Shown piece by piece: positions 1 to 5,452 of a stretch of DNA of 8,489 nt (the first letter of the stretch is position 1; each line of letters begins with the position of its first letter). The stretch is from Clostridia bacterium. GTDB lineage: Bacteria > Bacillota > Clostridia > UBA1381. The notes below the pieces were generated by a model. That model had not been told where the DNA came from and did no database searches. It saw only the letters and a list, made by a program, of their open reading frames with translations. The stretch lies in the NCBI GenBank assembly GCA_008668455.1, contig RQCD01000088.1, positions 1 through 8,489 of the forward strand, given 5' to 3'. A program made the position numbers and the translations under genes.

Positions 1-7
1 GTATTAT

Positions 8-841
8 ATGACAGCCGCAAAAATCAAGGAGCTTCAGGAGCGGTTTCGTCCGCTTTTATTTCAGCCGTTTGAATTTAACGGAACAGGAATTGAACTAAAT
101 TATGCTGCCCGTGCGCGGCATCCGAAAACCTGGGAGATTCATCCGCATTTCCATCCGTGGTTTGAATTTAATTATGTTGCGTCCGGGTCGGTTTATACCA
201 CGATAGATGGTGTGGAATTTCTGATTTTGGCCGGAGAGTCTTATATCATTCCGCCGGGGGTGGCGCATTCTCACCGGAATCACGGAGAGGGTGACGACGG
301 CATGTGTATCCGGTTCAGTCTGGAATCCGTCTCGAAAAATCCGCAGACAGATTTTTTAAAAATCCTGTCCCGGCCGCATGCCGCGCCGTTTTCCTCCGGA
401 TTGGAACGTCTGACAATGAGCGGCGGACTTCTATGCTGTCAGGCAGAATTTGCAGGCTGGCTGGCACACCTTTATGAAACACTGAATCAGGAGAATGAGA
501 TTGCACCGAAAACGGAAAATCCCTTTGCCGCGCAGGTGATTTTATATTTAGAGGAATACTTTCAGGAAAAAATCAAAATGGAGGAGCTTGCGAATGCGAT
601 GAATACAAGCTACCGCACGCTTTCCCGGAGATTTAAGGCGGAAACCGGCAGGACGATTTCCGGTCAGCTGACTAAAATCCGCCTGAATCATGCAAAAAAG
701 CTTCTCTCCGGCACGAAGCTTCCGCTATATGAAATTGCCACACGCTGCGGCTATGAAAACGAATTTTATTTTTCAAAAATTTTCAAAGAACACTGCCAGA
801 TCCCCCCGTCACAGTATCGGGCAGATTTTTTTAGACATTAG
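8..841 (+). CDS. AraC-family transcriptional regulator with N-terminal cupin domain
   Basis: Predicted cytoplasmic DNA-binding regulator of 277 residues, typical for two-domain AraC proteins. Residues about 20-105 look like an AraC-type cupin sensor: a His-rich strand HPHFHPWFEF (45-54), then a second strand with PPGVAHSH (82-89), the usual place for small-ligand or metal binding. Residues about 176-275 form the AraC double helix-turn-helix. The first helix pair is around MEELANAMNTSYRTLSRRFK, the second is LYEIATRCGYENEFYFSKIF, and it ends in the classic P-S-Q-Y-R. The first ATG in the window lies only 7 bases from the edge, so its ribosome binding site cannot be seen and the true start could lie further upstream. 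The family usually controls sugar or stress genes; the target here is unknown and may lie to the left of the window. No terminator follows, and the hicAB promoter begins 3 bases after its stop codon. Confidence 0.9.
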   Translation: MTAAKIKELQERFRPLLFQPFEFNGTGIELNYAARARHPKTWEIHPHFHPWFEFNYVASGSVYTTIDGVEFLILAGESYIIPPGVAHSHRNHGEGDDGMCIRFSLESVSKNPQTDFLKILSRPHAAPFSSGLERLTMSGGLLCCQAEFAGWLAHLYETLNQENEIAPKTENPFAAQVILYLEEYFQEKIKMEELANAMNTSYRTLSRRFKAETGRTISGQLTKIRLNHAKKLLSGTKLPLYEIATRCGYENEFYFSKIFKEHCQIPPSQYRADFFRH

Positions 842-843
842 GA

Positions 844-872
844 TTGACAAAAAATCCGAAAAGGAATATAAT
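844..872 (+). promoter_or_regulatory. Consensus sigma-A promoter of hicAB
   Basis: Perfect -35 TTGACA (844-849) and perfect -10 TATAAT (867-872) separated by exactly 17 bases. Transcription should start near 879, giving a leader of about 38 bases before hicA. A promoter this strong fits a toxin-antitoxin operon held down by its own repressor. Confidence 0.88.
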
Positions 873-875
873 ATG

Positions 876-899
876 TATGTAACTAAAAATAGTTACATA
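876..899 (+). promoter_or_regulatory. Inverted repeat at hicAB start site, probable HicB operator
   Basis: A perfect 10-bp inverted repeat, TATGTAACTA (876-885) and TAGTTACATA (890-899), with an AAAA centre. It begins 3 bases after the -10 box, covers the predicted transcription start and ends 4 bases before the Shine-Dalgarno of hicA. HicB proteins with a C-terminal ribbon-helix-helix domain are known to bind such repeats and repress their own operon, so this is the likely operator. In RNA the same sequence could form a hairpin next to the ribosome binding site. Confidence 0.75.
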
Positions 900-916
900 T
901 GATAAGGAGAATAACA

Positions 917-1171
917 ATGAGTCAAAAAGAAAAACTGATTGCAAGATTAAAATCCATGCCGAAGGATTTTTCTTTTGATGAGGTTGTACAGCTGATGGGG
1001 TATTTTGGATATTATATAAGCAATTCCGGAAAAACAAGTGGTTCACGAATTGCTTTTACCAATGATAAAAAAGATTATATCCGTATGCACAAGCCACATC
1101 CGAGAAAAATTTTGAAAGCATATCAAGTACAGGAGCTTATTTCAGATTTAAAGGAGCGTAATTTAATATGA
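917..1171 (+). CDS. hicA: HicA-family mRNA interferase toxin
   Basis: Toxin of a type II toxin-antitoxin pair: a small dsRBD-like ribonuclease that cuts mRNA and is blocked by HicB. 84 residues from the ATG at 917, chosen because AAGGAGA (904-910) lies 6 bases upstream; an in-frame ATG at 899 lies before that site and within the inverted repeat. The HicA core is recognisable as GKTSGSRIAF (38-47), MHKPHP (57-62) and the LKAYQVQELISDLKE tail. The usual catalytic His after Gly-Ser is Arg44 here; His58 and His61 in the HKPHP motif are the only other obvious histidines. This GSR form is seen in a HicA subgroup, so loss of activity should not be assumed. The stop codon overlaps the hicB start (ATGA), a sign of translational coupling. 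The gene is clearly more AT-rich than its flanks. Confidence 0.88.
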   Translation: MSQKEKLIARLKSMPKDFSFDEVVQLMGYFGYYISNSGKTSGSRIAFTNDKKDYIRMHKPHPRKILKAYQVQELISDLKERNLI

Positions 1172-1518
1172 AAAATGTTTTAAACTACAAGAATTATATT
1201 GGGACAGTGGAATTTTCAGAAGAAGATAAGGTTTTTTTCGGAAAGGTGATTGGGATTACAGATTCTATCTCCTTTGAGGGCGATACGGTGGAAAGTCTGA
1301 TTGAGGATTTTCATGCCGCGGTAGATGAATATTTGGAGTTTTGCCGGGAAAACCGGAAAGAGCCGCAGCAGCAATACAAAGGTAGTTTTAATGTGCGGAT
1401 TGCTCCGGAGCTTCACCGGAGGGCAAGCTTAGATGCAATGGCAAAAAATATGTCTCTGAACAGTTATGTGGAGGAGGCAATTGCGATGCATATTCAAAAT
1501 GATTCTGCTGCTCTGTAA
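1168..1518 (+). CDS. hicB: HicB-family antitoxin with ribbon-helix-helix domain
   Basis: Antitoxin and probable autorepressor, 116 residues. Residues about 5-60 form the partial RNase H-like HicB domain that binds the toxin (YIGTVEFSEEDKVFFGKVIG, then GDTVESLIEDFHAAVDEYLEFC). Residues about 73-110 are a ribbon-helix-helix DNA-binding domain: strand SFNVRIAPELH, then helices RRASLDAMAKNM and LNSYVEEAIAMHI. The start ATG overlaps the hicA stop by 4 bases; AAGGAG (1151-1156) lies 11 bases upstream. Gene order toxin then antitoxin is normal for hicAB. The RHH domain and the inverted repeat at 876-899 together predict direct autoregulation. No separate promoter for hicB was found, although an antitoxin-only promoter inside hicA cannot be excluded. 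Confidence 0.92.
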   Translation: MKNVLNYKNYIGTVEFSEEDKVFFGKVIGITDSISFEGDTVESLIEDFHAAVDEYLEFCRENRKEPQQQYKGSFNVRIAPELHRRASLDAMAKNMSLNSYVEEAIAMHIQNDSAAL

Positions 1519-1524
1519 AAACAC

Positions 1525-1553
1525 TTGATTTTTCGCGGAAAATCAGTTATAAT
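1525..1553 (+). promoter_or_regulatory. Predicted sigma-A promoter of the mreB-like cluster, with palindrome
   Basis: -35 TTGATT (1525-1530) and perfect -10 TATAAT (1548-1553) with a 17-base spacer. Transcription should start near 1560. A 20-bp near-perfect palindrome, TGATTTTTCG (1526-1535) against CGGAAAATCA (1536-1545), with one mismatched pair, overlaps the -35 box and fills most of the spacer. That is where a repressor or other regulator would act. Confidence 0.75.
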
Positions 1554-1587
1554 GAGAATATTAGGGGATTTGAGAGGAGATAGATAC

Positions 1588-2616
1588 ATGTCTTGGATTG
1601 ATGCGCATATGTCGGACAGTATTGGAATAGATTATGGAACAGATCATATTTCTGTGTATTTTACAGGAGATCAGAGCATTCTCCGCGAGCCTTCCGCAGT
1701 GGCATGCTTCGTGCGTACAAACGGGATCGCGGCGGCGGGAGAGGAGTCAGAGCGGCTTTTAGGGCGCACTCCAAAATGTATTTCCTTAATTCATCCGGTG
1801 CAGAACGGTGTGGTAACGGATTATCATTTTGCAGAGGTTCTGCTCCGGAGTATGCTGGAAAAACGAAAGAAAAAGGCTGCGCTGAAGCCTGTGATGATGC
1901 TGACTGTTCCCTGCGGTGCAACTGATGTGGAGGAACGGGCGATCATGGAGGTTGCAGAGCGTGCCGGCGCGAGAAAAACGTATTTAGTGGAAACGCCGGT
2001 GGCGGCGGCATTGGGCGCCGGGTGCGACATCACACTTGCACGCGGACTGATGGTTTTGGATATCGGCGGCGGCGTGACGGATTTTGCGGCAATTTCGCTT
2101 TGTAATACCGTGATCGGAAAAACGGACAAAACCGCCGGATCAGCCTTTACCGAAGCGGTGATCCGCTATCTTCGCCAACGGCACAGCCTGGAAATCGGGC
2201 AAGCGAGTGCAAAAAGAGTGAAGGAGGAAATCGGCGGCGTGGTAAAAAGGGATCATCCGTTGGATACCTTTGTTTGCGGAACTGATGTGCAAACGCATCT
2301 TCCGCGCCGCGTCCGGGTGTATTCCGAAGAACTTTTAGAGGCATTTGAAGAACCGCTTCAGGCGCTTTGTGCCTTTATAAAAAACACGCTGGACGAAACC
2401 CCTCCGGACATTTTAGGTGATATTATGGAGGACGGTGTTCTCTTAACCGGCGGCGGTGCTAAGCTATACGGCCTGGAGAGGCGGCTGCGCCGGGAAACTG
2501 GCTTAAAGCTTTTCACAGCGGAAGAACCGGAGCTGTGTGCCGTTCGCGGCTGCGGTATTGCAATTGAGCATTTAGCGGATCTGCCGGGGATTGTTCACAG
2601 TTATCATAATATATAG
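1588..2616 (+). CDS. MreB-like actin-family cell-shape protein (divergent)
   Basis: Bacterial actin homologue of 342 residues, close to the normal MreB/Mbl length. Family members polymerise on the inner membrane face and guide cell-wall synthesis. The start at 1588 is chosen because GAGGAGA (1574-1580) is 7 bases upstream; an in-frame ATG at 1525 lies within the promoter. Visible motifs are phosphate-1 GIDYGT (13-18), LLGRTP, phosphate-2 LDIGGGVTD (157-165), TPPDILGDIMEDG and adenosine LLTGGGAKLYGL (from 285). The MreB motif IEEPMAAAIGAG reads VETPVAAALGAG, so the Glu before Pro, which aligns with the catalytic Glu of Hsp70 and Gln137 of actin, is Thr136. The phosphate-1 motif also has Tyr-Gly-Thr-Asp instead of Leu-Gly-Thr-Ala. 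No mreC or mreD is nearby, so this may be an accessory paralogue. A LOG gene follows after 17 bases. Confidence 0.9.
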   Translation: MSWIDAHMSDSIGIDYGTDHISVYFTGDQSILREPSAVACFVRTNGIAAAGEESERLLGRTPKCISLIHPVQNGVVTDYHFAEVLLRSMLEKRKKKAALKPVMMLTVPCGATDVEERAIMEVAERAGARKTYLVETPVAAALGAGCDITLARGLMVLDIGGGVTDFAAISLCNTVIGKTDKTAGSAFTEAVIRYLRQRHSLEIGQASAKRVKEEIGGVVKRDHPLDTFVCGTDVQTHLPRRVRVYSEELLEAFEEPLQALCAFIKNTLDETPPDILGDIMEDGVLLTGGGAKLYGLERRLRRETGLKLFTAEEPELCAVRGCGIAIEHLADLPGIVHSYHNI

Positions 2617-2633
2617 GAAGGTTGGTTACTGGT

Positions 2634-3209
2634 ATGAATATATGTATATATGGCGCGTCGAGCAATGATATTTCAGAGATTTATCTGAAAAAAACGGAGG
2701 AGCTGGGCGAAATCATTGCAAGGCATGGACACGGACTGGTGTTCGGTGCGGGCGACAACGGTGTGATGGGTGCAGCGGCACGCGGTGTCAAGCGAGGCGG
2801 CGGAAAAATTGTCGGCGTTGTTCCGTCCTTTTTCAATGTGGATGGGATCATCTATCCGCAGTGTGATGAGCTGATCCGCCCGGAGACGATGCGTGAGCGA
2901 AAACAGATCATGGAGGACCGTGCCGACGCATTTATCACAGCGCCCGGCGGCATCGGAACCTTTGAGGAATTTTTTGAAATCCTGACCTTAAAGCAGCTTG
3001 GCAGACATAATAAGCCGATTGTGCTATATAATCTGAACGGCTATTACGACGGTGTGGTCAATCTGATTGAGCAGGCAATTTCTCAGGGCTTTATGCGTGA
3101 GGTATGCCGTCAGCTTTGTCATGTCCTGGATGATCCGGACGAAATTCTAAATTATCTTGAAAATTATCATGAAGAAAAAATTGATATTCTGCATATGAAA
3201 AATATTTAA
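2634..3209 (+). CDS. LOG-family protein (TIGR00730), nucleoside 5'-monophosphate phosphoribohydrolase-like
   Basis: 191 residues, the usual size for the Rossmann-fold LOG family. Characterised members split cytokinin riboside 5'-monophosphates or ordinary NMPs into base and ribose 5-phosphate; in most bacteria the physiological substrate is unknown. The signature is clear: MRERKQIM (86-93) followed by PGGIGTFEE (104-112), which carries the phosphate-binding loop and catalytic Glu. The N-terminus MNICIYGASS is the expected first beta strand, and the loop normally written GGG-x-x-GLMG reads GAGDNGVMG (38-46). The ATG at 2634 is chosen over an in-frame TTG at 2622, because AGGAAGG (2615-2621) directly abuts the TTG but sits 12 bases from the ATG. 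The ribosome site overlaps the mreB-like stop codon, indicating co-transcription. Function in this context is not clear. Confidence 0.88.
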   Translation: MNICIYGASSNDISEIYLKKTEELGEIIARHGHGLVFGAGDNGVMGAAARGVKRGGGKIVGVVPSFFNVDGIIYPQCDELIRPETMRERKQIMEDRADAFITAPGGIGTFEEFFEILTLKQLGRHNKPIVLYNLNGYYDGVVNLIEQAISQGFMREVCRQLCHVLDDPDEILNYLENYHEEKIDILHMKNI

Positions 3210-3247
3210 AATGCTGCGTACAATCAATAATACATTAGGAAGTGATT

Positions 3248-3754
3248 ATGATGGAGCTTCGTTTATATGGCGAGGTGAATGATTCGATTGTGGACGGACC
3301 GGGCATGCGCTATGGCGTGTTTGTACAGGGGTGCTTTCACAACTGCGAGGGCTGCCACAATCCAAAATCGCACGATCCGAACGGCGGTTATCTGTCTGAT
3401 ACCGATACCGTATTCGAAAAAATCCGCAAAAATCCGATTTTAGACGGCGTTACCTTTTCGGGCGGCGAGCCGTTTTTACAGGCAAAGCCGCTGACGGAAT
3501 TAGCAGTCAAAGCACATGCAATCGGTCTTGACACGCTTTGCTACACCGGATATCTCTTTGAGGAGCTTTTATCCGGCGCAAATGCGGAAAATGGCTGGAT
3601 GGAGTTTTTGAAAAACCTGGATATCTTAGTAGACGGGAGATTTGTGCTTGCGCAGAGAAGCATAGATCTGCAGTTCTGCGGATCAAGGAATCAGAGGATC
3701 ATAGATGTTCCGAAAAGTCTGAAAGAAAAAGAGGTTGTTTTGTGGAATCCGTAA
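3248..3754 (+). CDS. nrdG: Anaerobic ribonucleotide reductase-activating protein (radical SAM)
   Basis: Cytoplasmic iron-sulfur radical-SAM enzyme that installs the glycyl radical on the class III ribonucleotide reductase NrdD, allowing dNTP synthesis without oxygen. 168 residues, within family range. The 4Fe-4S cysteine motif CFHNCEGC (C29, C33, C36; CX3CX2C) is followed by HNP, and the SAM-binding FSGGEP is at 70-75. The C-terminal GSRNQRIIDV segment is diagnostic for NrdG rather than pyruvate formate-lyase activase. The N-terminal DGPGMRYGVFVQGC is also typical. Starts at 3248 or 3251 both suit AGGAAG (3237-3242); a GTG at 3242 falls inside that site and is unlikely. nrdD is not in the window, although the two are commonly adjacent, and no NrdR-type box is visible upstream. 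Its last 13 bases overlap the next gene. Confidence 0.93.
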   Translation: MMELRLYGEVNDSIVDGPGMRYGVFVQGCFHNCEGCHNPKSHDPNGGYLSDTDTVFEKIRKNPILDGVTFSGGEPFLQAKPLTELAVKAHAIGLDTLCYTGYLFEELLSGANAENGWMEFLKNLDILVDGRFVLAQRSIDLQFCGSRNQRIIDVPKSLKEKEVVLWNP

Positions 3755-4518
3755 AAATACATATGATTCATTCTCTCTGGCCGGAGCAGCAGGGATTTCA
3801 TTTAGAACGGCACAGAGAGGAGGACGAATACATTTTTGTACATTTTCTGTCCCCTGCCCGGCTGTCGGTGGAGGGACGGCAGTTTTCTGCACGCGAGGGC
3901 AGCTGCATACTGTATAATCGTTTTTCAGATCGGACAATTGACGCGCCCGACGTACCGCTTTTGCATAACTGGTTTCATGCCGGGGGCAATTTTCCTGCGC
4001 TTATGGAAAAATATCAGCTTCAGTTTAACACGCTCTATGAACCGGGCTGTGACGCGGAATTAACCGGGATTATGCAGGCAACAGAACGGGAATGTATGCG
4101 GCATAAGCCGTTTACAGACGAAATCTGCGCGCTGAAAATAGAGGAGCTGCTTGCCCGGATTGCGCGCGGTGCGATGTTGGGTGCGGAGGTAGATCTGCCG
4201 GCAGAGCGGCAGCAGGAGCTTTATGCGCTTCGCGCGGAGCTGCAGCAGCGTTTTGCCGGGATTGAGAGCGTATCCTCGCTTGCCGGCTTGGTACACATGA
4301 GTCCGGCAAGATTTTTTGCGGCATATCGGCAGATGTTCGGCATTTCCCCCGGACAGGATCTGCAAAGAATCCGGCTTGAGCATGCAAAGCAGCTTTTAAT
4401 GCTGGGCAGCTCCGTTTCCGAAACCGCCGAGCTGGTCGGCTATCATAATCCGTACCACTTTATCCGTATTTTCCGGCAGACGGTAGGAGTAACGCCGGGA
4501 AAATATCGAAATCTGTAA
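3742..4518 (+). CDS. AraC-family transcriptional regulator
   Basis: Predicted DNA-binding regulator of 258 residues. The C-terminal AraC domain spans about residues 160-258: first helix-turn-helix VSSLAGLVHMSPARFFAAYRQMF, connecting LQRIRLEHAKQLLMLG, second VSETAELVGYHNPYHFIRIFRQ, ending VTPGKYRNL. The N-terminal ~100 residues are a weak cupin-like sensor (YIFVHFLSPARLSVEGRQF, then SCILYN). The start is GTG at 3742, inside the nrdG coding end; AAAGAGG (3728-3734) lies exactly 7 bases upstream, while the next in-frame start, ATG at 3763, has no ribosome site. The 13-base overlap implies translation coupled to nrdG. The targets are unknown. The acyltransferase-like/ligase operon just downstream, whose promoter holds 10-bp-spaced direct repeats, is a reasonable candidate target. 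Confidence 0.9.
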   Translation: MESVKIHMIHSLWPEQQGFHLERHREEDEYIFVHFLSPARLSVEGRQFSAREGSCILYNRFSDRTIDAPDVPLLHNWFHAGGNFPALMEKYQLQFNTLYEPGCDAELTGIMQATERECMRHKPFTDEICALKIEELLARIARGAMLGAEVDLPAERQQELYALRAELQQRFAGIESVSSLAGLVHMSPARFFAAYRQMFGISPGQDLQRIRLEHAKQLLMLGSSVSETAELVGYHNPYHFIRIFRQTVGVTPGKYRNL

Positions 4519-4524
4519 ATTTAT

Positions 4525-4553
4525 TTGCATTTTATGAGATTTTATGTTATAAT
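4525..4553 (+). promoter_or_regulatory. Predicted sigma-A promoter of acyltransferase-like/ligase operon
   Basis: -35 TTGCAT (4525-4530), 17-base spacer and perfect -10 TATAAT (4548-4553), beginning 7 bases after the preceding stop codon. The predicted start is near 4560. The octamer ATTTTATG occurs twice within the promoter (4529-4536 and 4539-4546), exactly 10 bases apart, so both copies face the same side of the helix. Confidence 0.75.
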
Positions 4554-4588
4554 AAAAGCATTATTTTTTTTTGAGAGGAATCGTACAT

Positions 4589-5452
4589 ATGAGAAGATGG
4601 GGAGACCGGAAGGACGGGACGCTGGTTCGGGATGCGGATGCAATGCATTTTATCATGCCGATTATCTATCCGAACCGGTGTGATAACGAGGCATTCATTT
4701 CCGAACGAATTGATTTAACCAATATCAACGCGTACTTAGAAAAGAAGAACCAGGATCATCCGGAATATAAATATAATTTGTTTCAGGTGCTGGTGACGGC
4801 GGTTTTAAAGACGGTCACACTCAGACCGAAGATGAACCGGTTTATTGCCAATCAGAATCTGTACCAGAGAAACCATATTTCTGCTGCATTTGTTGTGAAG
4901 AAGATCTTTTCCGATGACGGTGAGGAGGGACTGGCTTTTATCCATTCCAAGCCGACCGACACGATTGAAAGCATTCATGCGGAGATATACCGCCAGGTGT
5001 CCTATTGCAAAAATCAGGACAACCGGGATGCCTCCTCCGAGGCGATGAATATTTTTAATAAAATGCCGCGCTTTTTGGGCAAGGCGGTAGTCCGTTTTTG
5101 CTGCATGCTGGACCGGCACGGAAAAGTGCCTGCGCCGCTGATTCAGACCGACCCGGCATATGCGTCAGTTTTTCTGACAAACTTAGGGTCAATCAAGCTG
5201 CGTTCCGGCTATCACCATCTGACGAACTGGGGAACAACCTCTGTGTTTATTGTTGTCGGAGAAAAGAAAAGCCGGCCGTTTTATGAGCCGGACGGAAGCT
5301 TTACCATGCGTGACAGCGTGGAGCTTGGACTGACGGTGGATGAGCGGATTGCAGACGGCTATTACTTCTCCAAAACCATCCGGCTTTTAAAAAAGCTTTT
5401 AGAAAATCCGGAGCTGTTGGAAAGACCGCTTTGCGAGGAGGTGGAGTATTAA
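4589..5452 (+). CDS. Stand-alone E2/CAT-fold acyltransferase-like protein, catalytic His replaced by Glu
   Basis: 287 residues resembling the catalytic domain of 2-oxoacid dehydrogenase E2 acyltransferases and chloramphenicol acetyltransferase. There is no lipoyl domain, no peripheral-subunit-binding domain and no membrane anchor. The best matches are LTNLGSIKLRSGYHHLTNWGTTSVFIVVGE (197-226), matching the E2 strand SNLG...NPP..AIL.VG, and LGLTVDERIADGYYFSKTIRLLKKLLENPELL (247-278), matching the E2 C-terminus. In active E2 and CAT the signature is HxxxDG; here it is ExxxDG, with Glu252 at the catalytic His. The protein may be a pseudoenzyme, a binding protein, or use a different residue (His209 and His210 lie in the preceding segment). 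The start at 4589 is supported by GAGAGGA (4573-4579), 9 bases upstream. The ligase ATG follows the stop codon immediately, so the two are probably functional partners. Confidence 0.8.
   Translation: MRRWGDRKDGTLVRDADAMHFIMPIIYPNRCDNEAFISERIDLTNINAYLEKKNQDHPEYKYNLFQVLVTAVLKTVTLRPKMNRFIANQNLYQRNHISAAFVVKKIFSDDGEEGLAFIHSKPTDTIESIHAEIYRQVSYCKNQDNRDASSEAMNIFNKMPRFLGKAVVRFCCMLDRHGKVPAPLIQTDPAYASVFLTNLGSIKLRSGYHHLTNWGTTSVFIVVGEKKSRPFYEPDGSFTMRDSVELGLTVDERIADGYYFSKTIRLLKKLLENPELLERPLCEEVEY
5436..5443 (+). promoter_or_regulatory. Strong Shine-Dalgarno of the ligase gene
   Basis: AGGAGGTG is a full match to the anti-Shine-Dalgarno of 16S rRNA, 9 bases before the ATG at 5453. It lies inside the upstream coding end, so the ligase should be translated efficiently from the shared transcript. 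Confidence 0.8.

Noticed and set aside
1525..1587. In-frame upstream extension of the mreB-like gene from the ATG at 1525
   Set aside because: This stretch contains the -35 and -10 boxes and has no ribosome site before 1525, while the ATG at 1588 has GAGGAGA 7 bases upstream and matches normal MreB length.
1824..2129. Minus-strand open frame of 101 codons opposite the mreB-like gene
   Set aside because: It is antisense to a gene with clear family motifs and has no ribosome site or recognisable product.
2622..2633. TTG start for the LOG gene at 2622
   Set aside because: The ribosome site AGGAAGG ends at 2621, leaving no spacing; the ATG at 2634 gives the expected MNICIYGASS beginning.
4060..4387. 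Minus-strand open frames opposite the second AraC gene
   Set aside because: They overlap a well-supported AraC DNA-binding domain and their translations show no family features.
4589..5452. Calling the E2-like gene a component of a pyruvate or branched-chain dehydrogenase complex
   Set aside because: There are no lipoyl or subunit-binding domains, no E1 or E3 genes nearby, and the catalytic His is missing.
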